Shown: positions 49,242-58,655 of the stretch, one piece after another
Numbering within the stretch: position 1 is the first letter of the stretch
How the letters are laid out: the number at the start of each line of letters is the position of its first letter
Assembly (NCBI GenBank): GCA_017550385.1
Contig: JAFZPJ010000014.1
Coordinates: 62,001 to 126,000 of the forward strand
Reading direction: 5' to 3'
DNA from: Clostridiales bacterium
GTDB taxonomy: Bacteria; Bacillota; Clostridia; Saccharofermentanales; Saccharofermentanaceae
DNA length: 64,000 bases
Program-made: the position numbers and the translations under genes
The notes under the pieces: model-generated
The model's input: the letters and a program-made list of their open reading frames with translations, nothing else
What the model was told of the DNA's origin: nothing
Databases searched by the model: none

Positions 49242-52200
49242 TTACTTCTCGTAGACCTTCTTCTCGAGCCTCGATTCAAACTCTTCCTTGGGAAGGGGCT
49301 TGTCGTAGTAGTATCCCTGGATGATGTCGCAACCGGTCTCGCGCACGACCTTGAGCTGGGATTCGGTCTCGACGCCCTCGGCGATACACTTGAGGCCGAT
49401 CGATCTGGCCATGCTCAGAACACCGCTGAACATCTTGTATCTCACGCTTTCGTTGCCGTCGCTCTCATCGGGTATGAAGCTCCTGTCGATCTTGAGGGTG
49501 TGCCAAGGAATGTCCCTTAACAGGTTCAGCGACGAATAACCGATGCCGAAGTCGTCGATCGAGGCCATGATGCCCTTGTCGCGCAGCTGCGTGACGACGC
49601 GCTTGAGGTCGCTGAACTCGACGTCTGTTGTGGTCTCGGTAAGCTCGATCTCGATCGCGTCGTGCGGTATGCAATACTTGTCGAGGATGCTCTCGATCAT
49701 GTCAGCGAGCTTAAGGTTCATTATGTTCTTGCGCGAGAAATTGATAGACATCGGAACGAGCTTTCTTCCCGTACCGCCATCGAGCCACTTGCGCTGATCG
49801 CGGCAGACACACTCGAGCATGAACAGATCGAGATCGCAGATGTCATTTGTCTGTTCGAGTGCCGGAATGAACTCGTCGGGCGGAACGATCTTACCGCCCT
49901 GGAACCATCTGCAGAGCGCTTCGCCTCCGACGATCTGCCCGGTCTGCGCATCGACCTTCGGCTGGTAGAAAGGCCTGATCTCACCGCTGACGATGGCATC
50001 CGCGAGCTTACGCTGGATGCGTGCATACTTCTGTTTCTTCGCCATCAGCTTATCGTCATAGAATATGACCCTCTCACCGCCGCCGCTCTGAGCGACATTG
50101 TATGCGTTGATGATGGCACCCATGATATCGCCGGGATTATCCGCTACAAAGTCATCTGCAGGGACAAAGAATCCCGCACTGGAAGGAACCCTGACGCTCC
50201 TGTATTCATCAACATTGATCACAGCCTCGTTAAGGAACTCCACTACCTGATCCTTCTTGGCCCTGTCACAGATACCGACGAAATTATCTCCGCCGAGCCT
50301 TGCTATGAGTGCGCCCTCACCCATTATTCCCTTTAAGGTGTCGTAGTGCATTTTCATGACGCGGTCGCCCGCATCTCTGCCAAACTCCTGGTTGATGATC
50401 GAGAAGTGTCTTAGGTTATAACGTACCGCCATCAGATCCTTGAAGGAACCGGACCGGACGATCTTTCCGAGTTCGCGGTTCAGCGTTCTCAGGTTCGGAT
50501 ATCCGTTCTCGTCGTAATATGCGAGTTCATAGACAACGTCTCTCATCCTGTTACGGGTGACGAAGCTCAGGATCGTTCTCATTACGAGTTCGACCTTCTC
50601 CGTCTCCTCGGCACTCAGCGGCTCTTCATCGGGAAGCATGTATACAGTGCAGGTGGCACTGGTCAGGACGCTCGTAACTGCCCTTAAGCTAATGACCTCG
50701 CGGCATTCCTTGTCCGTGTCGAACGGAATGAACACGTCGCCGCCGCCCTCTTGTTCTTCTTTGGCATTGTGGAAGGCCTTGGTAACGCCCTTGCACAATC
50801 TGAACATCTTTCCGATCCTTGTGATAAGACCTTGGATCAGCGGAACATCGACGTTATCGAAATCGACCATCGCCGACAGGAGCTTCTCGTACAACTCGTA
50901 GAATCTTATGAACGAATAACTCTCGATGGCCTCGGCTTCCTCACCCTCGGGCTGCTCCTTGAAGCGCTTCTTGTTCGCATACATCAGGCTGTCCGCACGC
51001 TCGAAAACGTCCTGCACCCTGAGGTCTTTACCTGGCATGAACTCCGCCATACCATACGCCATCGTCACGATACCTTCACGCCTGTTGTCTACCTGTTTGT
51101 TATAGAACTGCCTTAGCAGATCCTGTCTGTGCTCATAGTCGTGACCCTTTAAGATAACGACGAATTCATCGCCTCCGATACGGTATACCGGGCTGTGATC
51201 GAATATCTCGCAGATGATCGTGCACGCATCCCTGATGTACTTGTCACCTGCGCTGTGGCCCTGTTCATCGTTGACCTGCTTGAGTCCGTTCAAGTCGCAG
51301 ACTGCTATCGCAAACTCAAGGTCATCCGGTTCTTTCCCGATCTGCTCGTCCATCTGGGTCTCGGCGGTGACATAAGCATGCTTGTTCTTGACGCCCGTAA
51401 GAGCATCCCTGTTGGCCATGTCTATCGCTGAACCGATCTTAGCCTCGTATTCCATCTCTTTACGCTTGGCTTCGTCGGTGTTCTCGACTGCGACGATGAT
51501 GTATTCAGAATCCGCTGAGTTACGGAGTATGACCAGTGATACGAACTGCGGACGTCCGTCTAAGAGGAGTCTGTAGTTGATATACAGTTTGTTGGATCCT
51601 TTGAGTTGTTCAAGGATGTTCTCCTTGACCATAGCCTGAGCCATCATGGGATAATCTTCTTCGTAGATATCGCGCTTCATGTTGCGCTGGGTATCAGAGA
51701 AGAAATCGTCGCCCTTGTTGCCCACTTCAAGCTTGGTGTATTTCTCGCTGGAACTGAATTCGTAGTACTCGTTTGTGTTGATGTTGACACGGTAGATGAC
51801 TTCATACCTTGATGCCAGGGCCATCGCGACGTTATTGAACAGTTCGCTCTCCTGCATGATCTTCTGCTCGTGAACTATCTGCGCATTGATATCGAGAAGA
51901 CCCATAACGATATGGTCTTTGTCGTCATTCGGACGGACGATATTGAGCCTGACGTATTTGGTCTGCTCTCCAAGCTGCTGCCTGTATGTAAGGCTTACCG
52001 TCTTGCTCTTGGAAAGGTCCTTGAGGAGAGTCTTCTTATCGAGCTGCTTGATCACATATTCGACATCGTCCTCGTAAATGATCTTTTTGACATCCGCCAC
52101 CATCTCGGTAAAGAAATCCTTACCGAGCCTGGTCGTACCGAGTCTGGCGTAGTCATCACTCGAACTGTACACTAGGTATTCGTTCGTATTGATGTTGATA

Positions 52201-52688
52201 CGGTAGATTACTTCATAACGTGAGGCGAGAGCTCCGGCGATCTGACGGTATGTCCGCATCTCCTCTTCAGCCGCGAGTTCCTGCTTCCTGTTGTCGTCGA
52301 TATTCTTGACGGCAACGATGACCTTATCGTCGGTACACTTGAGAGTCTTGAAGAAATAGTGCGCGGGTTCTTCACCCAGCATCAGTCTGAATCTGTATGA
52401 GAATGAATCGCCTGTCTTAAGAACCGCTATGACGTTTTCTTTCTTGAACAGTCTCAGGAATTCTTCCTTGTCATCGGGATGAACGCTCACACTGCAGTCG
52501 AGGATGGCATCCTGATAGAAGTCGGTTCCGGCAGCCCTCTGTATAAGTTGCTTGTTATCGCCATCAGAAATATACTCGACATAACTGTCATCAGCCGCAT
52601 CGATAACATAGATGCTGTTATAGTCTTTTGCAAGCGCAACAGCTATCTCATCAAAAGTTATGGGTCTGTTTGAGCCTTCCGATTTCAT
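49242..52688 (-). CDS. PAS3-GGDEF-GGDEF-EAL cyclic di-GMP protein
   Basis: 1148 residues, cytoplasmic. Three related PAS-like units (about 10-130, 140-280 and 285-415) repeat LASRYEVIYR(I/V)NINTNEY and a dimer-helix. The first GGDEF domain is intact (RIGGDEFVVIL, near 512). A linker of about 180 residues leads to a second GGDEF with GGDNF (near 810), then a complete EAL domain (EALCRW, ELTETTTD, DDFGIGYSS, IAEGVET). It could both make and break cyclic di-GMP under ligand or redox control. No heme or flavin residue could be identified with certainty. Confidence 0.9.
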   Translation of the reverse strand: MKSEGSNRPITFDEIAVALAKDYNSIYVIDAADDSYVEYISDGDNKQLIQRAAGTDFYQDAILDCSVSVHPDDKEEFLRLFKKENVIAVLKTGDSFSYRFRLMLGEEPAHYFFKTLKCTDDKVIVAVKNIDDNRKQELAAEEEMRTYRQIAGALASRYEVIYRININTNEYLVYSSSDDYARLGTTRLGKDFFTEMVADVKKIIYEDDVEYVIKQLDKKTLLKDLSKSKTVSLTYRQQLGEQTKYVRLNIVRPNDDKDHIVMGLLDINAQIVHEQKIMQESELFNNVAMALASRYEVIYRVNINTNEYYEFSSSEKYTKLEVGNKGDDFFSDTQRNMKRDIYEEDYPMMAQAMVKENILEQLKGSNKLYINYRLLLDGRPQFVSLVILRNSADSEYIIVAVENTDEAKRKEMEYEAKIGSAIDMANRDALTGVKNKHAYVTAETQMDEQIGKEPDDLEFAIAVCDLNGLKQVNDEQGHSAGDKYIRDACTIICEIFDHSPVYRIGGDEFVVILKGHDYEHRQDLLRQFYNKQVDNRREGIVTMAYGMAEFMPGKDLRVQDVFERADSLMYANKKRFKEQPEGEEAEAIESYSFIRFYELYEKLLSAMVDFDNVDVPLIQGLITRIGKMFRLCKGVTKAFHNAKEEQEGGGDVFIPFDTDKECREVISLRAVTSVLTSATCTVYMLPDEEPLSAEETEKVELVMRTILSFVTRNRMRDVVYELAYYDENGYPNLRTLNRELGKIVRSGSFKDLMAVRYNLRHFSIINQEFGRDAGDRVMKMHYDTLKGIMGEGALIARLGGDNFVGICDRAKKDQVVEFLNEAVINVDEYRSVRVPSSAGFFVPADDFVADNPGDIMGAIINAYNVAQSGGGERVIFYDDKLMAKKQKYARIQRKLADAIVSGEIRPFYQPKVDAQTGQIVGGEALCRWFQGGKIVPPDEFIPALEQTNDICDLDLFMLECVCRDQRKWLDGGTGRKLVPMSINFSRKNIMNLKLADMIESILDKYCIPHDAIEIELTETTTDVEFSDLKRVVTQLRDKGIMASIDDFGIGYSSLNLLRDIPWHTLKIDRSFIPDESDGNESVRYKMFSGVLSMARSIGLKCIAEGVETESQLKVVRETGCDIIQGYYYDKPLPKEEFESRLEKKVYEK

Positions 52689-52817
52689 AAGGCACCCCGA
52701 CTTTGAATAGTACTTATATTCTACATTGTTTACGGGTTCATGTGTTAATCACTTGTAAAGAAATTATGAGAATTCGGGATAATCTGATAAAATCACCCGC
52801 AAAAGGAGTTGTGCAGC

Positions 52818-53285
52818 ATGCTAATCAGACGTTACGAACAGACCGACGCAGAAGCAGTATCTGAACTCATAAGAACGACGGTCAGGATATCAAACAGCAA
52901 GGACTATCCGCCTGAGGTCGTAGATGCACTGATCGGGATCGAGACTCCCGAGCATGTTGCAGAGCGCGCTTCCTGGACGCATTTCTATGTAGTGTGTGAC
53001 GGCAATGCCATCGTCGGATGCGGCGCCATCGGTCCGTTCTGGGGTAAGGAGGACGAGAGCAGTCTGTTCACCATTTTCGTGCTGCCCGAATACCAGGGCA
53101 AGGGCGTCGGCCGCATGATAATAGACACCCTCGAAAAGGACGAATTCTTCCTGCGCGCCAGACGCATCGAGATCCCCGCGTCCGTTACCGGTGCGCCGTT
53201 CTATGAGAAGATGGGCTACGGATACAAGAACGGCATCACAGAGCCCGATGAAGAACACATCATAAGGATGGAGAAGTTCAGATAA
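52818..53285 (+). CDS. GNAT family N-acetyltransferase
   Basis: 155 residues. The acetyl-CoA loop lies in YQGKGVGRMIIDTLEKD and the C-terminal strand in APFYEKMGYGYKNG. GTG/TTG readings upstream are rejected in favour of ATG 52818 with AAGGAG. Substrate unknown. It forms an operon with the next gene, ten bases on. Confidence 0.88.
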   Translation: MLIRRYEQTDAEAVSELIRTTVRISNSKDYPPEVVDALIGIETPEHVAERASWTHFYVVCDGNAIVGCGAIGPFWGKEDESSLFTIFVLPEYQGKGVGRMIIDTLEKDEFFLRARRIEIPASVTGAPFYEKMGYGYKNGITEPDEEHIIRMEKFR

Positions 53286-53295
53286 CAGGTGGATT

Positions 53296-53763
53296 ATGGA
53301 GATAATCGATTATTACGGAAGTGACCACAAAGAACATTGGCTGGAAGAGATCGGCAAGTCTGACTGGCGTGCCGGGCAGTACCTTTATGGACTGTTAAGA
53401 GACGGAAAGCTCCGCGAGTTGTGCGGAGCTTCTGCCCGTGTATTGATGCTTACCGATGGAGACGTTCTTGTCGCCTTCTGTACTTTCGCAGACAATGACG
53501 ACATCGATGCGCCCGAGCTGAAGCCCTGGATCGGATTCGTGTACACCTTCCCCGAATACCGCGGTCACCGCTATATGGGGTTGTTGCTGGAGCACGCGTA
53601 TAAGCTCGCTCTAAGCGAAGGATTCACGCACATCTATATATCTACCGGCGAGACCGGACTGTATGAGAAGTACGGTTATACCTTCTGGAAGACGATGCCC
53701 GATATCTACGGTGATGAATCGAGAGTGTACCGGATCGAGGTCAGTCAGACATCTTCCCTTTAA
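53296..53763 (+). CDS. GNAT family N-acetyltransferase, second
   Basis: 155 residues with acetyl-CoA loop YRGHRYMGLLLEHAYK and TGLYEKYGYTFWK. Not closely similar to the preceding GNAT, so the pair is not a recent duplication. Its stop overlaps the stop of the convergent lipoprotein by four bases. Confidence 0.85.
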   Translation: MEIIDYYGSDHKEHWLEEIGKSDWRAGQYLYGLLRDGKLRELCGASARVLMLTDGDVLVAFCTFADNDDIDAPELKPWIGFVYTFPEYRGHRYMGLLLEHAYKLALSEGFTHIYISTGETGLYEKYGYTFWKTMPDIYGDESRVYRIEVSQTSSL

Positions 53764-54917
53764 TCGATGGCAATGTCAGGATACTTCGAAGCGAGCTCCG
53801 CCTCCACTTCGGAATCCAAGGTGCAGTACACATTCTCCAGGCCGTCAACGCTGTCTAATACCTGCGTGACTACGTCCTCGTCTTTGTTGTAAAAATTGAT
53901 CGCCGTGACATCTTCCAATGCGCAAAGCTCTTCGACTGTAGCATTCCAGTAGTTGACGTAACCATAACCGTCCAGGTACTCCCCGGTAGAATTATAGTAA
54001 TTCGTGAAAGACCAGGTCTTGCTTGTTCCGCTCAGAGTACAGCTGAACGTGTTTCTCATGTCCAGGACCTTACTGCCGCCGTCAAGGGAGTGGTAATAGT
54101 CATTCAGGCTATGCCTTACTGCTTCTACCAGTGCTGTAACGGAATCGTACTCACTGCTGCTCTCGATGCTGTCCGCATCAATGGTGATCTCCCATGTCAG
54201 TTCCGGAGAGTGGTTAGAATCATTCGACACTGATATGCCGCCGAAAGTGATGTAATCACCGTACTCGGAAAGCAGGTAATCCTCGACGAGATCCCTTTCT
54301 GCCTTATCATCTTCGATGCTGTTTACATACTCGATGTATTTTGTATAAATGATCGTTGCATCGCCGGCAAACTGATCCCAAAAGTCCGTGTCGTTGAATT
54401 GATAGCTGTAATTCGAATCGTAATCCTTGGCCATTCGGTCTATGCCGTAAACATCGATCTCACAGATATAACTGCAGATCCTTCCGTCATCATCGTAATT
54501 TCTGAAGCTCGCAACGGTATAGTAGACATCGCTCTGGAAATGTTCGCAGATGAAAGATATCTGTACCCTGGAAGAGTCATACTCCCCGCTCTCGAACACG
54601 TCATTGGCCGCGTCAAACATCTTTTGCAGATCATCTTCGTTATCCGCTTTGATGTCGGTGACCAGATAATTGTACTGTACGTTATAGCCTGTTTTGCCGG
54701 TGTCTTCCCTGCGGCCCAGATACTCTATCTTCGCAGGATCCACACATCCGTCAATGGCCGTGCTCATACTGTCCATGGTCTTCTTGCCGAAGACCGACGG
54801 GAGGTTTATCGAACATCCCTGCATCAGCAGCATCGATGCGATCATGAGGACAGCAAGTATGCTTCCAGTTCCTAGCCCTTTTACGATAGTAATAACCGTT
54901 GAATGCTTACTTTCCAT
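53760..54917 (-). CDS. Lipoprotein of unknown function
   Basis: 385 residues from ATG 54917 (AAGGAGG upstream). Lipobox LLMQGC at C35; the mature part is acidic with many Asp, Tyr and Ser residues and no motif I recognise. It follows the zinc-ribbon protein by 28 bases, probably one operon. The longer open frame to 55127 is antisense noise. Confidence 0.7.
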   Translation of the reverse strand: MESKHSTVITIVKGLGTGSILAVLMIASMLLMQGCSINLPSVFGKKTMDSMSTAIDGCVDPAKIEYLGRREDTGKTGYNVQYNYLVTDIKADNEDDLQKMFDAANDVFESGEYDSSRVQISFICEHFQSDVYYTVASFRNYDDDGRICSYICEIDVYGIDRMAKDYDSNYSYQFNDTDFWDQFAGDATIIYTKYIEYVNSIEDDKAERDLVEDYLLSEYGDYITFGGISVSNDSNHSPELTWEITIDADSIESSSEYDSVTALVEAVRHSLNDYYHSLDGGSKVLDMRNTFSCTLSGTSKTWSFTNYYNSTGEYLDGYGYVNYWNATVEELCALEDVTAINFYNKDEDVVTQVLDSVDGLENVYCTLDSEVEAELASKYPDIAID

Positions 54918-54945
54918 AGTGACCTCCTTGCGCGACCGCTCTCTA

Positions 54946-55257
54946 TCAGAACCAGGAACCGCTGCCCGGGATGTTGTAATCGTCTTCGTTGTAGTTATCA
55001 TCTTCTTCGGAATAATTCTTGCCGCAGTATCTGCAGTAGTCCCAGTATGGTCTTCTGATCCAGGCGCCGCAGTGCGGGCAACGGACCAGGGCAAAATGCA
55101 GGATAAAACCGAGGAACAACACAGCAAGAGAGATGCCGAGCACTATCTGCTTCATTCCATCGTCGAGATCACTATGCATAGCCGCCATGGCACCAAATAC
55201 GCCGACGGCCATGATTGCAACCGTTATAAAAGATCTGATTCTAGGATCGCTCGACAT
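54946..55257 (-). CDS. Small membrane zinc-ribbon protein
   Basis: 103 residues: two helices (about 10-24 and 33-55), then CPHCGAW ... YCRYCGK and an acidic Asp/Asn/Tyr tail. The ATG at 55257 has GGAGGT seven bases upstream. First gene of the unit with 53760-54917. Confidence 0.7.
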   Translation of the reverse strand: MSSDPRIRSFITVAIMAVGVFGAMAAMHSDLDDGMKQIVLGISLAVLFLGFILHFALVRCPHCGAWIRRPYWDYCRYCGKNYSEEDDNYNEDDYNIPGSGSWF

Positions 55258-55350
55258 AGTACGCACCTCCTCGTTAGTATCATTCCACTACTTACAAGGA
55301 TATAATAGTATGTTTTTACTACTATGTCAACAGTTTTTGTATTCATTTTC

Positions 55351-55378
55351 AAAACAAAACCCGCCACAACGGGCGGGT
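55351..55378 (-). terminator. Terminator of the DinB gene
   Basis: Minus strand: ACCCGCC, loop, GGCGGGT then TTTGTTTT. Confidence 0.85.
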
Positions 55379-55385
55379 CTTGCAC

Positions 55386-55910
55386 TCAGATCTTGGTCGG
55401 GCCTTGGCGGTAGCGCCCGAAAAACACTCCGTCGTCGACGTATTTGTCCGCGTCGCCGACCCACATCGGGAACTGCCCCGTGGCGACCGCGACCTGGCCG
55501 TTCAGCATGCCCGTATGAAACGACAAGTGGCGGTACTGGCGGAGCACCAGCTCCATCCTCGTGAATCGGCAGTTTTCGGGGCACTCGTACAGCATGTCGT
55601 CTGTCAGAGTATCGAGGTAGTCCAGCGTCTTCTTCTCGACCGCGTCGAGATACGCCAAAAGCTGCTCGTCGGACAGCACCACGGAAGTCGGGTTGTCGGG
55701 GTTGTCCATGCCCTCCTCGTGGAACGCGGGCTCATCGTACACGTTGGGGTTGATGAACCATTTGTCCGCGGAGTGCAGGGCATGGTATGCCCACCTCCAA
55801 CAAGGTGCACCGCAACACAGAGCGTCGCGGTCGTAAGCCTTGATCGATGTCCTGATGTTCATGAAGTTCGGGACAACGGTCTGTTTGATGATCATAACCA
55901 ATTCATTCAT
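55386..55910 (-). CDS. DinB/YfiT family protein
   Basis: 174 residues. Four-helix bundle pattern with candidate metal ligands in WRWAYHALHSADKWF (His) and RHLSFHTGMLNG (two His). The DinB-like family includes thiol transferases and damage-induced proteins; the substrate is unknown. The ATG at 55910 has GGAGG eight bases upstream. It follows the ABC-2 exporter genes on the opposite side of a 33-base gap. Confidence 0.8.
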   Translation of the reverse strand: MNELVMIIKQTVVPNFMNIRTSIKAYDRDALCCGAPCWRWAYHALHSADKWFINPNVYDEPAFHEEGMDNPDNPTSVVLSDEQLLAYLDAVEKKTLDYLDTLTDDMLYECPENCRFTRMELVLRQYRHLSFHTGMLNGQVAVATGQFPMWVGDADKYVDDGVFFGRYRQGPTKI

Positions 55911-55943
55911 ACAAATATCCTCCATACTTGCGGTTCACTAAGA

Positions 55944-56747
55944 TCAAGAACCCGTAAAATCATATTTCCTGACGCCCAGCATCCAGAACTTGTAGCTCAG
56001 GTACACGAACGCGAATCCGAACAGCGGCGAGATCCACGACAGCATCGGAACGTTGTCCGGCTGCAGGATGACGAGGCTCGGGTAGTACGCGATGAATGCG
56101 ATCGGGATGATGAACGTGAAGATCACCTGGAATATTCCGGAGAAGATGCTCGCCGGGTATTTGGCAAAGTCCTTGAAGCGGAACATGATGACCATGACGT
56201 AACCCGAACCCTTGATCCAGAAGCAAGTCGCCGCGGCGAAATTCATCAGCGCGATCATGAACAGCGACGCCGTCAGCAGGTACACGATGAGCTTCAAGAT
56301 GACAAGCGGCGTGACAGCTATCCCAATGTGGATCCACGCGTACACGATGGTGCCGATGCCGAACGCGAGCTGACCAAGGCCCTTCACGTCAAACACTTCA
56401 GAGATGAAGTAGAAGAACACGTTGATCGGGCGGAAGCAGTACTTGATGAAGTCTCCGCTCTGCACCATAAATCGCAGATTCCAGTTGTTGTCGAAGAAAC
56501 ACTGCACCGGCGTCAGCGCGACCAGCGAGAACCCGTACAGGAACAGCATGTGGTGGTAGTCCCAGCCGTTGATCGTCGGGAAGTTCTGGAACAGTATCAG
56601 GAACGTGACGAATCCGGACAGGTTTGTCATTATCATTCCGAACGTCGAGATGACAAAGTCCGCACGGTAGCTCATCTTGCTCTTAAGGTCCTGCACGAGG
56701 ATCTTACGGTACATCCTCGCATAGAACAGAAATCCTCTTTTTTGCAT
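55944..56747 (-). CDS. ABC-2 type permease subunit
   Basis: 267 residues with six helices. NWNLRFMVQSGDFIKYCFRP and FAKYPASIFSG are features of the ABC2_membrane_6 (DUF990) family. It forms a heterodimeric exporter with 56749-57558 and the ATPase 57555-58508. One-base gap to the upstream permease gene. Confidence 0.85.
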   Translation of the reverse strand: MQKRGFLFYARMYRKILVQDLKSKMSYRADFVISTFGMIMTNLSGFVTFLILFQNFPTINGWDYHHMLFLYGFSLVALTPVQCFFDNNWNLRFMVQSGDFIKYCFRPINVFFYFISEVFDVKGLGQLAFGIGTIVYAWIHIGIAVTPLVILKLIVYLLTASLFMIALMNFAAATCFWIKGSGYVMVIMFRFKDFAKYPASIFSGIFQVIFTFIIPIAFIAYYPSLVILQPDNVPMLSWISPLFGFAFVYLSYKFWMLGVRKYDFTGS

Positions 56748-56748
56748 A

Positions 56749-57558
56749 TCAGCCTCCGTTCACGGTGACTTTCTTCACCGCAGTATTCCAGAATAAGTTT
56801 CCTGCCAGGGTCAGCACGACCATCCACACGATCTGCAGAGCGAACAGCTGTGCCAGTCCTTCCCAAGTATCCGAACCGCTCTTGCCGAGAAGGATCGACA
56901 GCGGGATGTCATACACTGCACGGAAAGGCAGATACGATACCACCATTCTCGCTTCCTCCGGGAAGAACGCGAGGGGGATCGATGCGCCCGACAGCAGCAG
57001 TACGATCGTCTCTTTTACGATGTTGATGCCCCAGGTCGATTCGGTGAACAGACAGATCGGCGCGACCAGCATCTCGATGTTGTAGTTGATTATCAGCGCG
57101 AACACCGTGGCAACGATGAACCAGAGAAGGTTCAAGCCGAGGGGGATCGCACCGCCCGTTACGATCATGACCACGATGAACGTCGGTATGAACGTCAGCA
57201 CGAACTGCACGACGTGGTTGCCGGTGTAGCTCCAGAAGGTGTACTTTCGAAAGCGCATCGGCTTCAGCAGGTCGAGCACGAGCGCGCCCGACTGGATCTT
57301 CCTGCTCATGTCCCAGACGACGAACATCTCGAGGAAGTTGAACAGCGCCGTCGCGAGGATCAGGTAGATCATCGTGTCGGTGAACGTCATGCCGTTGACG
57401 ACGTCGGTGCCGGACGAGTCGTAGATCGCCTTCCACAGGTAATACACGAGCACCAGGTAGATGAGGTTCGCGAAGAGCGTGACGAAAATGCCGAGCCTGA
57501 ACTGCAGCGATTCCATGATCCCGGCGCGCGTTATAGCTAGCAGCCTTTTGGGATTCAT
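56749..57558 (-). CDS. ABC-2 type permease subunit (paralogue)
   Basis: 269 residues, six helices, same family as 55944-56747: SRKIQSGALVLDLLKPMRF mirrors the QSGDF..RP loop, and ends FFPEEARMVVSYLPFRAVYD. The ATG at 57558 is the correct start; the open frame further upstream is antisense-like sequence inside the ATPase gene. It overlaps the ATPase stop by four bases. Confidence 0.85.
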   Translation of the reverse strand: MNPKRLLAITRAGIMESLQFRLGIFVTLFANLIYLVLVYYLWKAIYDSSGTDVVNGMTFTDTMIYLILATALFNFLEMFVVWDMSRKIQSGALVLDLLKPMRFRKYTFWSYTGNHVVQFVLTFIPTFIVVMIVTGGAIPLGLNLLWFIVATVFALIINYNIEMLVAPICLFTESTWGINIVKETIVLLLSGASIPLAFFPEEARMVVSYLPFRAVYDIPLSILLGKSGSDTWEGLAQLFALQIVWMVVLTLAGNLFWNTAVKKVTVNGG

Positions 57559-58508
57559 CTCGCGCCTCCTTCGTATATCTTCTTGATGACTTCTTCCGTC
57601 GAGATCTCGAGGATCTTGACGTCCTTGATCTTCTTTTCCTTCTGCTTCTCCATGATGACGTCCATGACGTCCGTGGTCTTCTCGTCTATCAGGTACTCTT
57701 CCCACGTATCGTCGTTGCGCTGGATCTTCAGCGTGCGGTACGAGCCGAAGTAGTTCTTCAGGTGCTCGATATCGTTGTCGTAGATCTTCGTGCCCTCGTC
57801 GATGATGACGATCCTCTTGCACAGCGCGTCAACGTCGCCCATGTCGTGTGTGGTAAGGATAACGGTGGTGTTCTTCTCCTTATTAAGGCCGAGGATGAGC
57901 TCACGGATCTTCGCCTTCATCGATACGTCGAGACCGATCGTCGGCTCATCAAGGAACACGATCGCGGGGTTGTGCAGGAACGCCGCCAGGATGTCGGACA
58001 GAGTTCTCTGGCCCAAGGACATCTGCCTTACCGGCTTATGCAGGATCGGCTCGATGTCGACCAGCGAGCGGTAGAGTTCTAACATCTCTTCGTAGTCTTT
58101 CTCGGGGACCATATACAGGTCGCGCAAAAGCTTGAACGACTCTATCAGGGGCAGCGACCACCACAGCTGGCTTCTCTGCCCGAAAACAACGCCTATGTTC
58201 TCGCAGTTCTCGGTGCGGTTCTTGTAAGGCACCTTGCCGTTGACCAGGAGCTCGCCGCTTGTGGGCTCAAGCACGCCGGTCATCATCTTGATCGTAGTCG
58301 ACTTGCCCGCGCCGTTGGGGCCGAGGTATCCGATGATCTCGCCGCGGTGCACGGTCAGTGTGACGTCCTTTACCGCGGACACGGTCTTGTAGTCTCTTGA
58401 GAAAAGGTCCTGTATGGAACCCTTCAGACCTTCGTGGCGGTTCAAGACCTTGAAGTCCTTGCAGACATTCTTCATTACTACTGCTTCGTTTGTCTCGATT
58501 GCACTCAT
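57555..58508 (-). CDS. ABC-2 exporter ATPase
   Basis: 317 residues. Walker A GPNGAGKST, Q-loop GQRSQLWW, signature MSLGQRT, Walker B IVFLDEPTIGLD, H-loop THD, and a C-terminal extension of about 70 residues. This is the subgroup paired with DUF990 permeases. The substrate is unknown. AGAGGAAA precedes the ATG; it is divergent from an AraC regulator, 147 bases away. Confidence 0.9.
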   Translation of the reverse strand: MSAIETNEAVVMKNVCKDFKVLNRHEGLKGSIQDLFSRDYKTVSAVKDVTLTVHRGEIIGYLGPNGAGKSTTIKMMTGVLEPTSGELLVNGKVPYKNRTENCENIGVVFGQRSQLWWSLPLIESFKLLRDLYMVPEKDYEEMLELYRSLVDIEPILHKPVRQMSLGQRTLSDILAAFLHNPAIVFLDEPTIGLDVSMKAKIRELILGLNKEKNTTVILTTHDMGDVDALCKRIVIIDEGTKIYDNDIEHLKNYFGSYRTLKIQRNDDTWEEYLIDEKTTDVMDVIMEKQKEKKIKDVKILEISTEEVIKKIYEGGAR

Positions 58509-58655
58509 AACAAATTTCCTCTTTCTTTTCTGTTCGATTGCAAGTATATTGTATATAGAGGCGCGATACTACCGCATAAGTGCCTTGTTTTTATAACTAT
58601 ATTCCATGAACGTGGAAGATTGTTATAGTTTTCGAGAGATGGGAGAAAGATAGTT

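Noticed and set aside
55380..56768. 462-residue plus-strand open frame
   Set aside because: Antisense to DinB and ABC-2 permease genes; long runs of Asp, His and Arg are characteristic of reverse-strand translation of hydrophobic genes.
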